Shown here: piece after piece, positions 12,386-23,931 of the stretch | Layout: each line of letters begins with the position of its first letter | Numbering within the stretch: the first letter of the stretch is position 1 | Source of the DNA: Mytilus edulis | Lineage: Eukaryota; Mollusca; Bivalvia; Mytilida; Mytilidae | NCBI RefSeq assembly: GCF_963676685.1 | Contig: NC_092351.1 | Coordinates: 39,856,733-39,920,732, forward strand | Direction of reading: 5' to 3' | Length of the DNA stretch: 64,000 nucleotides | Notes under the pieces: generated by a model | What the model was told of the DNA's origin: nothing | What the model saw: only the letters and a program-made list of their open reading frames with translations | Databases searched by the model: none | Translations under genes and position numbers: made by a program

Positions 12386-12759
12386 TTAGGCTATCCTACA
12401 TGCGCTGAAAGTGTTATAAACATCAAACAGGTCCGATCCGCTTTTCATTTGTACAGAAATCTGGTCGTTCTCTGCCAAAGCAACGTTGATAGTTTGCGAT
12501 GCCATGTTAAAAGTTTTATCAGTGAATAGCCACACCAAAATATCTGTTCCCTTCATTAGAGTAAGATGAGCGGGTGCATATCCAGACATCATGGTAACAG
12601 ATATTGAGTAAGTACCAGCTTCATTAGCTGGAACAGTAAAAACACCCGCCTCCTTCTCATATGCAAGAGATGTGGGATCGGTAATGTTCTTGCTGTATTT
12701 CACTGTATTTCCTACACCCACTGTTGTGATACCTGGTTGTAAAGACACCGACAATCCAG
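12386..12759 (-). CDS. C1q-domain gene, terminal exon
   Basis: 374 bp from acceptor TTTCAG to the stop. Encodes the whole C1q-like domain, beginning AGLSVSLQPG. Confidence 0.9.
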
Positions 12760-14312
12760 CTGAAATAAAGATTAAAAAAAAAAAGATTTTAAAACAATCA
12801 TTTGACATTGAATAATGTATAAAAAGGACATCTATGAGAGGGCGGAAGAGCAGATTTTTCTTCGAAATAAGCTTGTCAACCGAGGCGAGTCAAGATTGAA
12901 AACGTTTTCGACGGGTGAAAATTTGCTATATCATCCGTTACAATAATAAGAAATGTAAAAAAAGTAACGAGATGTATGTTATTTATGTAAACAGTCTATG
13001 AATAACCTCATAGCCAGAGATAGATTTAAAACAACTATTGAATTAACTCTCGTCAGGCAATTTTCATTATATAGAATTTGAGCGTGTTACATATTTTAAA
13101 CATCTTACATAATCAAATTTGTGTGTGTTATATTTTTAGATATTTTACATTATTATTTTCTAATCGTGAAAATAAACCAAAAAAAGAGTATGATATTGAC
13201 AATGAAGTGACATGATAGTTTACTTCTAGTGATTGCTGTGTGATGTAATGAATGACATCTGAATTGTTTTGTAACATTTCACGTATTTATAACTAAGTTT
13301 GTGTGTAAATGTTTCTCTGTAGCAAATGCCAATCAGAAAATAGGTGCACTAGCATTTGTGGATCATTTACGGTGGTAACCAACACCTTGACTAAAATAAA
13401 TTTGGCTCGTTTAATTTTCATAAAATTTTGACAAAATATTAACACTGATCCTTTGAAAAAGAACCAAAACAATTGAACCAATCGCTTTCTCAGAAAAAAA
13501 TGGTTGGATACATAGCCTGATAACAAACGCTAGTTTTGATAATTGAGAATCTTAATATTTCCTTAACAATACAACGTGATTAAAACGTTTAGCTGATTTT
13601 ACAGAGTTGTCTCCCTGTAGTATTAGGTACCACATTAAATTATGTACGAGTTGTAAACAAACCATTAACTTCCTCATTCTCTTCTTCTGCGGCGGAAGAG
13701 GAGAGACCTTGGCCTTGAATACTTCCCAATCCTAGAAAAAGTACTATCAGTATTTAGTATGGCTTATTTAATAATTAGTAATAAACAAAAATAAGTATTA
13801 TTTCAAAGTCTTTTTAAATCTTCATAGATTATATAATAGTGTTTCTCAATCAGTTGAATTTCTATATATATCACTTGATCACATTTTCATTTTACTATAA
13901 ATAAAATATAAATTTGAATGATGTACATGATATATAATAACTTATCAAATATTGTATTCCATATGCATAACTAATGGGTCATAATGTTGGATTTTTAGTA
14001 TTTGTAATCGGATTTTTAGATATTTATATGACAAACTATAACTTTTTCATTGTTCACAGGTTCATCGGACACCGCAATATATTTTGTGATGCCAAAATTA
14101 ATTTTTGCCGTATTTGGCACAACTTTTTGGAATTTTGGATCCTCTATGGTCTTCAACATTGTATTTTTTGGCTTTATAACTATTTTGATATGAGCGTCAC
14201 TGATGAGTCTTATGTAAATTTTGGTAATTTAAAATTGTAAAAATTGTAAAAATTGTCCAGTACTTGCAAGATACATCCACACAAACAAGACCCATGTTAG
14301 AATAGGTGTCAT
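12386..14312 (-). CDS. Secreted C1q-domain-containing protein (3 coding exons, complete)
   Basis: Coding exons 14312-14264, 13731-13663 and 12759-12386 join in frame (phases 1 and 1, all GT-AG) to 163 residues. Seen: a hydrophobic signal peptide (MTPILTWVLFVWMYLA), a short Gln/Ser/Glu-rich linker (LGSIQGQGLSSSAAEEENEE), then a C1q-like beta-sandwich domain (about residues 40-162) with the hallmark AYEKEAGVFTVP and GTYSISV segments and a final NTFSACRI in place of the usual FSGF. There is no collagen stretch. Small secreted C1qDC proteins are lectin-like pattern-recognition proteins in bivalve haemolymph; that role is family knowledge, the ligand is unknown. The C1q exon alone opens with a Met-led hydrophobic run that is intronic: TTTATTTCAG at 12769-12760 is a strong acceptor. 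Confidence 0.85.
13663..13731 (-). CDS. C1q-domain gene, linker exon
   Basis: 69 bp, acceptor TTTTTCTAG, donor GTTTGT, phase 1 in and out. Encodes LGSIQGQGLSSSAAEEENEE plus VN. Too short for an ORF search; found from splice sites and phase. Confidence 0.7.
14090..14215 (-). repeat. Dispersed repeat family A fragment
   Basis: Inverse of the 3500-3600 segment (GGCACAACTTTTTGGAATTT and on to GAGCGTCACTGATGAGTCTT). In the intron between C1q exons 2 and 3. Confidence 0.65.
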
Positions 14313-14342
14313 TATAATTGCTTTGGAAGTTGATCAGCGTAT
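14264..14342 (-). CDS. C1q-domain gene, exon 2 (start codon and signal peptide)
   Basis: Acceptor TTTCTTTCTGGCAG at its 5' side; ATG at 14312-14310; 16 codons of signal peptide, then donor GTACTG giving phase 1. The first 30 bp are 5' UTR. Confidence 0.7.
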
Positions 14343-15041
14343 CTGCCAGAAAGAAAATGACTCAAATAATATGTGTATGACTCTAATATAAATAAATGTC
14401 ATAAGGAAAATCAATGTACACGCATATTATTTAACATGCATTAATCTTATTCAGTAAAAAAATATAATTAAAATATCGAACTCAAAAAACTCCCGATTAT
14501 ATCAAACAAAGGAACAAACCTAAACGACATTTCAACTATTCGACTTTAGGCGATCCAAATGAAGTTAAATCAAGAACAGTTAATGAAGCATGGCGTTTTT
14601 CTTTGTTACAATAAAATCATTTAGAACACTATCACGAAATACAAATATCGGTATTAAGAAAACAATTCACATTACTTGGGGCCATGAGGTTTTTTTTAAT
14701 AATATTTGATTACACATTTCCAATTCTAACATATCTTATGACTGCTTCTATGATCACTATTGCGGTCTGTTGACAGAAGATGTTGTTCATTCATATTGCT
14801 GTCTTATTTCGATACAAATATGTACAGCGTAAATGCATAAGAGTTTTCTACGGTTTAGTAGGTTTAATATACTTGCATTCCAAACCAATTTTAATGTTAA
14901 AAAAGGAAAGAGCAAAAAAGTGAAAAAAATTAGCTATTTGCAGCAAGACACAAAATTTCGACTGCTTTGAATCGAGTTATCATATTATCCTTATAATTTC
15001 AACTTAAATGAAGGAAATACCTTGCAAAAACAAACACTTAC

Positions 15042-15117
15042 CTTTCTCAATAATGTATGAAAAGCGCTGTGTGCTCTAAAACTCTGAATTGAACTTTTTG
15101 CCAATCAAATGAGTGTG
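15042..15117 (-). other. C1q-domain gene, non-coding exon 1 (5' UTR)
   Basis: Sequence from about 30 bp past the TATA box to donor AAAG|GTAAGTG at 15042/15041. It contains no ATG. The transcription start is estimated from TATA spacing. Confidence 0.55.
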
Positions 15118-15141
15118 GATTTATGTTGAAGGGGACACCAG

Positions 15142-15149
15142 CTTATATA
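15142..15149 (-). promoter_or_regulatory. TATA box of the C1q-domain gene
   Basis: TATATAAG on the minus strand, about 100 bp before a consensus donor GTAAGTG, in the right place for the first exon. Confidence 0.65.
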
Positions 15150-15609
15150 CCCTAAATCATTGTCATGCATATTCATTTTTCACACACATCAAACGAATAA
15201 AAATAAAAAACAGGCTGCAAATGTATGCATTTTAAAAAAGGTTAATGCATAGGAAGCAATTTAAGATTTTTATCTGTAAAATTTCTTTACTTCTAAAACA
15301 AGTGAAAAGCATTTGTTTACATCAAAGAAATAATCATGATTCAACGAATTCGAAAATGCATAAATGATCATTAAAATGTAGAAACTTAAAGTCTATGCCG
15401 GATATTCAAGTATAGAAAGGAAAAAAAAAATTGTTGATATCTCAATTTGCACTCTATGGTAATGTTTTCTCATTTGAATTGGCCATATTCTAAGACAAAT
15501 ATCATATTGAGTGTTATACCTGGTTTTTCAACTATTTCTTCTTTTGAAAAAGACATCATCAAATAACCTCGATCAGTGGAATCTTTTTCAAAGGGTAATG
15601 ATACAAATC

Positions 15610-16305
15610 CTGGTATCTATGATGAGTTTATATACATCCACTGAGATGCCACAGCTGGTGGAGTGTTTACTCTCCGATAGTATCGCCAGTTCAGTAGTCA
15701 GTACTTTTGTGATGACATGATTTCATTGATATGGTTATAATTATAATTTACTGTTTGCAAAACTTTGAATTTTTACAATACTAAGGCTTATCTTTCCAAG
15801 GAATAGATAACCTTAGCTGTATTTTGTAAAACTTTTAATGAATTTGTGGTCCTCAATGCTCTTCAACTTTGTACTAAATTTTGCTTTCTTAACTATGTTT
15901 GATTCGAGCGTCACCGATGGGTTTGTTGTAGACGAAACGCGCGTCAAGCGTAAATACAAACTTATAATCCTGTAGCCCTTTTCAGAAAAAAAAATCTTAC
16001 GTGTAAAGTGTATCGTTAGTCTAAAATATCCCTTAACAATTCAACTAAATATTTTTATCGTAAGATTAATTTTACAATTAAGATTTTTTGTGAAAAGGGC
16101 TACTGGTATCTATGATGAGTTAATTTAAAATCATTTATCAATAATGGCTGATTCATACGATACAAAATACACTTTGTCTATCCGAAGCGTCCACCAGCAG
16201 TGGCATCGACCCAGTGGTATAAATAGTTATCAAAGGTACCAGGATTATAATTTAGTACGCCAGACGCGCGTTTCGTCTACACAAGACTCATTAGTGACGC
16301 TCATA
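15610..16305. repeat. Family A repeats in two orientations, one interrupted by a MITE
   Basis: 15610-15970 is an inverse-oriented copy ending ...AACTTATAATCC; it continues at 16103 with CTGGTATCTATGATGAG after a 130-bp insertion. A second, forward copy follows at about 16190-16305 (GGCATCGACCCAGTGGTATA, then TAGTACGCCAGACGCGCGTT). Confidence 0.65.
15973..16102. mobile_element. 130-bp MITE with 3-bp target duplication
   Basis: Inverted ends TAGCCCTTTTCA.. and ..TGAAAAGGGCTA, flanked by CTG on both sides (15970-15972 and 16103-16105). Removing it and one CTG restores the family A sequence ATCCTGGTATCTATGATGAG found whole at 15612-15631, so the insertion boundaries are exact. A 3-bp duplication fits PIF/Harbinger or CACTA-type mobilisation. 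Confidence 0.75.
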
Positions 16306-16309
16306 TCTC

Positions 16310-16550
16310 GCTTTAACTTTTGATAGGTCATGGAGCTCTTTTTTGATATATTTGATTTTTAAGATATGGCGGGAAAATGTTGACTCAGACTTTAACCTTA
16401 TATTTGCATTAATATAATTTTGGTTCCAAATAAAAAGAATAGAAATCAAGAATCTGCTTCAATTTTTGGGAATGAATTGTTATGAGCTACTTCGTCTTAT
16501 ATAAAAAGATAATGGGACTTCTGACACAAATTCCAAAACCTCAACTACCC
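16310..16550 (-). repeat. Partial inverse copy of the TTAA MITE interior
   Basis: Diverged inverse of 817-1216: shared GATAGGTCATGGAGCTC and a segment on ATATTTGCATTAATATAA. The TTAA ends are missing. Confidence 0.5.
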
Positions 16551-16554
16551 AGAA

Positions 16555-16880
16555 AATATTGGTACGTTGGCACAACGTTGGCCACACGTATCTTCATGCA
16601 TTGGCATAACGTATCTACATGCATTGGCCCGAGGTATCTACATGCATTGGCCCGAAGTATCTACATGCATTAGCCCAACGTTCTTTTTAAAACCTTGGCC
16701 AAATGTATAAGTACAATGTGGCCCTATGTTGGCCCAACGTAAAAGCTAAACGTTGGCACAGTGTTGTAATGTTTTAAACAATACAATCACCCAACGTTGG
16801 CCCAATGATGAAATATTACTTGCCGATGTTGAACAAAAGTTGGGCCAACGTAGTAATACAAACTGTTAACAAACATTGAC
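16555..16880. repeat. Short tandem units rich in the ACGTTGG/CCAACGT motif
   Basis: About 16600-16680 holds three copies of a 22-24 bp unit (GTATCTACATGCATTGGCCC). Flanking it are repeated GGCCCAACGT/ACGTTGGC words also seen at 21090-21360 and in the minisatellite at 21362-21776. Confidence 0.6.
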
Positions 16881-16904
16881 ACTCTGTTGGTTCAATATGT
16901 AAAC

Positions 16905-17150
16905 TTTTGGATACAAGAGGGGCGAAATATACCAGAGGGAAAGTCTAACTCATAGATAGAAAATAAACTGACAACGACATGGCTAAAAATAAAAAAAAAC
17001 AAACAGACAGACAAATAACAGTTCAGAAGACACAACATAGGAAACCAAAGATTAAGCAACACGAACCCCACAAACAACTGGGGGTGATCTCAGGTGCTCC
17101 GGAAGGGTAAGCAGATCCCACTCCAAATGTGGCATCCGTCGTGTTGTTTT
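16905..17150 (+). repeat. Dispersed repeat family F
   Basis: Contains AAATAAACTGACAACGACAT and GAAACCAAAGATTAAGCAAC, then a tail with TCCAAATGTGGCATCCGTCG. Matches 31310-31475 and is inverse to 51905-52440. Confidence 0.65.
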
Positions 17151-18650
17151 CAGGCAAAAACTACAATAATTCCTGGTTCTTACATCAGTTAAAATAGCGA
17201 AAGTATTACCTTACTATTTACAAATGGGATAAATGAATTATTATGAATAGACTTTATAATTTTCATTTTAGATCTTATTTAGCAACGTATAGATACAAAA
17301 CCGATCTTTTTTTAATTTTGCTGGTTGTTTAGCTACTAAGAAATTATATTTAATCATACCTTTATATTTACATATTTTTGGAAATACATGTAACATGGAT
17401 ATGTTGATTGACTTAATTCATTTAAATATAGGTAAAATTCAGAAGTACAATTTCTGGAGAGAGACTGATTTGTTGTTGGTTACTGAAACCTTCATTGGCA
17501 AATATTTTATGCATGTTCAGGATGCTGGAGAGAAAGTGGCAAAATACAAAATGTTCGGGTAGCATATAAAACATAACATGATATAGTGGATCTGTAAAAC
17601 CAAATAATTACAACATTTGAAAAAAGTACCAGGATTATAAAATATACAGTTTGAGTTGCAATATCCAGGCTCTGTATAAATGCATTGAAAAATCATTTCA
17701 TACAGCTATTTTTATTTATTCTGTATTCCAACAAGGTTTTTATTCAAAAGAGTGTTCCTTTTGTTTCTGGCTCCGTCTTATGTTAAATCCTTTATCCATT
17801 TTAGCATATCTTCATTAAAGTTATTTCACTGCCTCTGTAATAAAGTGATGAATCAACGAGTACTCAATGTACTTATACATGTATTTAGAATAATTCAATC
17901 CTCCTAAAAATAAACAAAAAGACAAAAACATACATTGTTTCCGTGTCCTGGTACATTACAATAGTTAGACAAAAGGCATATTGCATGCTTTACCATAATG
18001 TTTTTAAGAAAATAAAGAAAATTAGTTGAAAAGAATAAGTCATATAAAAAAACACTAGCATAACCGGTAGTATTAAACATTTTATGCATATATATCTGTG
18101 AAATTCGAATCCGATGTAGTATGAAGGATGCCTATTATGTTAACTTTTTCTTAAAGTTATTGACTCTGGACTATCAAATGGTATAGCTATGTATTATTCC
18201 TTTTGCACTCTGATTTATTTTGTCTATTGTAGTACTCAAAAACCTGAACTATAAATTTATATTAAAATGTAAATTTGTATATTAAAAAGAAAAGCTACTT
18301 TTAGTAATTTAGAAAATAAACTTTATAGTCTTTTTCTTTTATAAATATCGTTATGTGTGGTATAGTATTTTTTTACACCCCCTCCTATTTTTTTATATTT
18401 CAAACCTCAGCTTTTTGTGACTGATGAATGTTTTGCCGTCGACAAAAAACTAAATTCGGTCGAGTCGGTATAATTATTTATAAATTGCGACATTCTTACA
18501 ATGCATTTAATAAGATTAAGAATTAAATACACTATTTGATATATCTAAACACTGTTACACATGTGCAAGTGTGTATATGATCAGCGTTCACAAATATATA
18601 GTATATGCTTGCATTCGATTTAGAAATAATAAAACTAACACATAGACAAT
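17151..18650. other. Intergenic, nothing recognised
   Basis: AT-rich sequence. Short open frames have no recognisable domain. Confidence 0.45.
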
Positions 18651-18653
18651 AGT

Positions 18654-19810
18654 AGTGTGTTGACTGTACATATCAACGATATAAGGATAAGGCTTAGAAA
18701 CGGGGAAATGCGAGGCTCTGTGAGCTAATTCAGGGCGTAACTAGCCTCTTTTAATAGTGAGGCAAAATATATTCGCCGAGCGTAGCGAGGAAATTCTGGC
18801 AAGGGGTCTGGGGGCCCCAGAAGCTTTGATAAAAATAACGAAAAATCGTGCATTCTGAGCGTTTCACGGACTCTTTCTTACATTGAAACGCACCTAATAT
18901 TTAGCTTTATTTCAACAATATTCTGGTCTCAAAGCAAAAACATAGATTCATTTTAATTTAAGATTTTTAGGTTTTAGGGACAACATAAAAAGACCGATAT
19001 TTAGGATAAGGCAAAAATCGTAATTCTCAATATCATTTATACCGGATCTGTCTGTCTGTAAAATTGTATTGTGCTTAGACTTTGGTGGTTTTGTTTTACT
19101 AGATTTAAAGATAGTGACAGTGCAGTATATATACTTTAAGTACTAGTACTGCTTAAGTCGACACTAGGGACCATATTGACCTTGTTTTACGGTATTAATG
19201 ATTCTTTCATTGTTAAAGACCCTCCAGTAACTATCAAGATGAAGAACAAGAATAAAAACCTTGACCATCGATCATTTGTATTGTTTCTATGCATTGACTT
19301 TGTGTGCGAATTATTAGGTCCCATGCACGTTTACTCCATATTCCTTTATTTTCTGTTAAAGGGTCTGAACACGACTTAATGCAAGTTTAACCCTACAATG
19401 TAAAAGGTCATATGGCAATACATTGTTTTTGTTTTGTCAAATGATTTGATACCGGGAAATTGGTGGTCTTACTTTAATTTAAGCCATGTCAGCTACTAGA
19501 ATCTAGTTCAATTCTCCATGCAGAAACGACAATTGTTTGCTGTGTCCAGTAGCAACGTTCATTCTTAAAATATTTTCTCGCACAATGTCTGGACATCGGT
19601 GGACATGCAACATTGCAAACCACACGTTTACACATGAAAATCAACACTCAGATTCTAGTCATAAAGTAGCACAATAAATGAACAAAAGACAAACCCAGGA
19701 CACAGAAGTACAAACAATAGATCATCAACTCTGAAAACTAAAAGTAAAATTATAAATTTCCCCGTTTCTGGCCGAATCATTATATCGTTGATATGTCAAT
19801 TCAACACACT
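18654..19810. mobile_element. DNA transposon with about 55-bp terminal inverted repeats, non-autonomous
   Basis: Left end AGTGTGTTGACTGTACATAT and on through AGAAACGGGGAAAT (to about 18708); right end is the inverse, from ATTTCCCCGTTTCT (19756) to CAACACACT (19810). The interior carries a GAGCGTAGCGAGGAAATTCT segment followed by GGGGTCTGGGGGCC, a known type of repeat word, and no transposase frame. Target duplication not resolved (at most GT on both sides). Confidence 0.7.
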
Positions 19811-21089
19811 GTTATTAGCTTTATACTGCTATTCAGCTAAAAAAAAAAACAACAACATTTTCAATCGTTGTATATTGTGTCATTGTTATTTATTTGATTT
19901 TAATATCGGGAAAAATCCCCCTTCAAAAAGACCTCACATTAGGCGAAGAAATATTCAACACGATGAAATGTACATAAACTGTTGTAACTAATCGACGATG
20001 AATGATTCCGTTTGATTATGAATTAAAATATCAACAATAAGCATAAAACATTATGATAGGTTGTAAACAAAAAATATTAACAATTAAAATAAGTTTTACC
20101 AACAATTGTAAAAGAGATAAGTTTGAGTCGTTCCGCGCTTAGTTGTATACATTGGAAACACGGACAGGTTGGAGCGGTCGTCATGAATATTTAGATATAG
20201 TTACGGACTACTATTTAAATATTCATGAGGAATATCGCAGTATAAATTCATTTAATTTTCTTTTTAGTAGTAATCATTATACAACATTTCCGAAACATTA
20301 CGTACCAAGGTACATTTTAAGATTCTTTTCCATTAACTTCAGTAATGGTAATAAAGGAAACCGATATAGATTTCATAAATAGATTATTAAGATATTGGTA
20401 ATTTACAATTCGTTTGATGATACTAATGTTCAATAGACAATTTGTTTAGTGTTACTAATGTTCAGAGACAAATAATGCATGGCTATATAGGATTGAAATG
20501 ATTTAAACAAAATCTAGAAAATATTTTGCCTGGAAATTATAAACATCAAGACCAAACTTATAAAATGATAGAAATTTTATGTTTTAATTTTGATCAACAT
20601 CCCTCAATTTAAAAAACAATGTAGTTGTCATTCATAATCGCATATACATATGTATATATCAGAATTTTTAAAGTTACAACTTACATGGTACTTTCTTTCT
20701 CTTTGAACCTCACATATGGTATGTTTTTTCATTTTCTATTTTCTTCGTTCCACTACTTTCTTACATATACAAAACAGGAAAAAACCACAAAAGTGACCAT
20801 CCCATTAAATTCAGATTTCCTATAAACTTTATTACCATAGCAACTACTTTGAAATTTGTCTATTATATGGTCAATCTGATCAGAATGTGCTTGATTGATA
20901 AACATACTGGCTGTATCAAATATCAATCCGTATGTAATTGCTAAATTATTATATTTCACAAAGTTAAATGAAAATGATGATTGCAATAAATTTAAACTTT
21001 TAACCAGGCAATCTATGTTTACGATACACAATTTTAGTACAGCAATGATATTCTAGTATAAATTTTACTTGGCTTATATTAATAGTATA
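19811..21089. other. Intergenic, nothing recognised
   Basis: AT-rich; a short imperfect palindrome around 20181-20227 (TCATGAATATTTA and its inverse). No gene supported. Confidence 0.4.
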
Positions 21090-21361
21090 ATGTTGGATCA
21101 ACGTTGGCCCAGCATTGGCCCAACATAGAGTTGTAAATGTAATTTCAGTTAATGAACACTTTCGGTACAACATTAAATTTTCATAAAGCATGCAACAATC
21201 AGAATTATCCGCCTCCAAAGTGAAACAAAGCGTAAAATATTTCATAACAATTTTTAGTAACAAAATTTTATATCGGCCCTATGTTGCTACCAATATAACG
21301 CCAACGTTGACCCAATCATTTATAGCCAACATAAGATAATAGTATGGATTAACAACAACAG
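21090..21361. repeat. Flank with ACGTTGGCCCA words
   Basis: Isolated copies of CAACGTTGGCCCAGCATTGG at about 21100 and GCCAACGTTGACCCAAT at about 21300, related to the array that follows. Confidence 0.45.
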
Positions 21362-21776
21362 GCCAACGTTGGGTCAATGTTCTGCAGTCAACATCAACGT
21401 GCGACCAAAGGACCGACAATTTGCCAACGTTGGGCCAATGTCAACGTGCGACCTACGGACCGATAATTTGCCAACGTTGGGCCAATGTTGTACAGCCAAC
21501 ATCAACGGTCGACCAACGGATCGACGATTTGCCATCGTTGGGCCAATATCAACGTGCGATCAACGGACCGTCAATTTGCCAACGTTTGGCCAATGTTGTA
21601 CAGCCAACATCAACGGTCGACCAACGGATCGACGATTTGCCATCGTTGGGCCAATATCAACGTGCGATCAACGGACCGTCAATTTGCCAACGTTGGGCCA
21701 ATGTTGTACAGCCAACATCAACGGTCGACCAACGGATCGACAATTTGCCAACGTTCGCCCACTGTTAGTCTGTTGA
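21362..21776 (+). repeat. 108-bp minisatellite, open in all three forward frames
   Basis: Units starting GCCAATGTTGTACAGCCAAC recur at 21481, 21589 and 21697 (period 108 bp = 36 codons), nearly identical, with more diverged half-units before 21481. The palindrome CCAACGTTGG recurs. Since 108 is a multiple of three and the unit has no forward stop, three overlapping frames stay open; this is a property of the repeat, not evidence of a gene. Confidence 0.85.
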
Positions 21777-22046
21777 CCGGGTAAGTACATCCCTATAGGT
21801 CTTACAATTATTGAATTATTAAATGCAAAACTACAAAAACCGTCAGAACGTCATGTCATTACTATTTTTAGATTTAAGATTTTTCAGGGATCCGATGAAA
21901 GCCTTTATTGCACCTTCTATTTTGCAACATTGTTTAGATATACCTTTCAACATTCATGTTTATTGGCGAATAACAATTTGCTTTTTCATGTTTATACTTG
22001 TATGTGAAATTGCTGAAAATAATTAGAAAATATATAACTAAGACTT

Positions 22047-23165
22047 TTTGGCATTCAATATTCTTTTAGATATCTTCCAAGCTTCGTTACTGTAAGTAAA
22101 TTGAATACAGGGAAATTTGACCATACCCCTATTGTCTAGTGTAACACCATAAATAATTTTAAAACAATAAACTAAGTACAAGTGAACAAACACAAAAGTC
22201 ACGTCTAATTTAACAATACCGGTCGAAACGAATACCAGTCAACATGTACACAAAACAGTTTTAATCAAAATATATAAGTGTATTGTAACACAATCGACAA
22301 TTATATTTATCATTTAAATTTAGGAGTAACAGTTGAAAGATCGGATCTTCTAGAGGTATTAATATTTACGGATAAATAAAGCCATAATAGGTTTGATAAT
22401 ATAAGATAATTCATATCAGATTTGTTATTAGTAATTTAAAAGATAAATTAAATATATACGAGATCAGAATAATCATAAGTGTTAATTTAGTTCTTTTATA
22501 AAACATCACCATTTATTTGGAGGTATAAACTTATAAGGAGATAGAATGGTCAGCCACATTATGTTTATATTCTAATAAGTATTGAGTGGTGCAATGTTCC
22601 CTGAGGTGTGAACGATTTATTCAGTCATGTCATCCATTTGTTCCTATATATATTAGACATGATAGTTTTTTACAAAAAAAAATCATGTACCTTTGTATAT
22701 CAATTTAGAATTTAGAATTAAAAGTATTACAAACCATAAAAATTGAAACTAATACCAGTCAACACGTACATTAACAGATATAGACAAAACATTTAAGTGT
22801 ATTCTTACACATTCGACAATACTACTATTCCTTTTAAATTTTTTAATTAAAAGTAACAATTAATAGGAAGACCGGGTTCATTGGTGGTATTTACATTTAC
22901 GTATAAACACAATCATTATAGATTTGATCATTTATAATTAATCTACATCAAAATTTATAATTATAATAAAATAATAAACCATCACCATCTAACTAGGGGA
23001 ATAGAACTTGAAATGAGGCGACAGAAACAGCAGCTATATTATTGTTCTAGCCATAGCAGTGTTGTGTGGTATTCGGAATGATCAAGTGTAAACGATTTAT
23101 TCGGTCATGACGTTAAGATTGTCCAATGTATTTGACATGATGCGCTTTTTTTCTAAAAGTATTCA
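22047..23165 (+). repeat. Diverged tandem duplication upstream of HSPA12 copy B, includes family E
   Basis: 22200-22700 and 22740-23160 are diverged direct copies; both hold TACCAGTCAACA(C/T)GTACA, a segment on AACATCACCAT or AACCATCACCAT, and (G/A)AACGATTTATTC(A/G)GTCATG. 22047-22285 also matches 7985-8240. Confidence 0.55.
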
Positions 23166-23737
23166 GATATATCAATTAAAATTTTAATCGTATTTAATGT
23201 AAAGAAGGATCATATACCGAGTGGTACACGTTTGTTTGACACTTATTTTCTATGCTCTAATTAAGAGAAAACGTTTACATAATAGTGTAGTTCATTTCGT
23301 TAAAACAACATAATAGAAAAATTAAACAAATTAATGGTTTGAAAATCTGAACTCCAGAAATTTGCCGCTATTATCATTGAAGGCGAACTCCCTTATGTTT
23401 GTATAAAAATACAAAAACATTCTAAATAATCTGAAATAATACAATGTAAATTGGACTGGAATTGTCTTTCTTGTAATTCATTTGTACAGTTGAATTTCTA
23501 TGTTATGCGAAATATATTTGTTCGTGTCAATTATTCACTGGCAAAGCACAGGCAGTTTCAAGATGAATTGAAAGGTTACAAATTGACACTCAAATATGAT
23601 ATATAGAGACAGCTTCTAATGCAGACGTTTTAGAAATAAACATTAAAATCCAACCGACAGCAACAAATTCGTATGAAGGTATACGTAAATTCGATAGTAT
23701 CAAAGCAGGTATTTCAAAACAAATAAAAGAAATAAAA

Positions 23738-23744
23738 TATAAAA
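23738..23744 (+). promoter_or_regulatory. Possible TATA box of HSPA12 copy B
   Basis: TATAAAA about 190 bp before the start codon. A two-unit heat-shock-like word, TTCCAGAA, lies at about 23754. In DNA this AT-rich both may be chance. Confidence 0.25.
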
Positions 23745-23931
23745 TGCTTTTTATTCCAGAATTCAAAGAAATCTAACCTGCGTCTATTTCTTCGATAGCA
23801 GAAACGCCTTTGTTACATCAGATTGAAAAGAAAGTTTAATGTGGGAAATCTTTCTTTGTTCGGTGTTGTGGAACTGGAACACTCTTACTGACAGAATCCT
23901 TAACAACAAAATATACAAACCCTAACTTAAA

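Noticed and set aside
12760-12808. Met-led hydrophobic start (SNDCFKIFFFLIFIS) joined to the C1q exon
   Set aside because: It looks like a signal peptide but is the polypyrimidine tract and acceptor of the intron; a better signal exon with matching phase is at 14312-14264.
21369-21784. Three overlapping open frames of 99-135 codons
   Set aside because: They are one minisatellite read in three frames, a result of a 108-bp unit without stops.
23754-23762. Heat-shock element upstream of HSPA12 copy B
   Set aside because: Only TTCCAGAA (two units) is present; a functional element needs three or more correctly spaced units, and HSPA12 genes are often not heat-induced.
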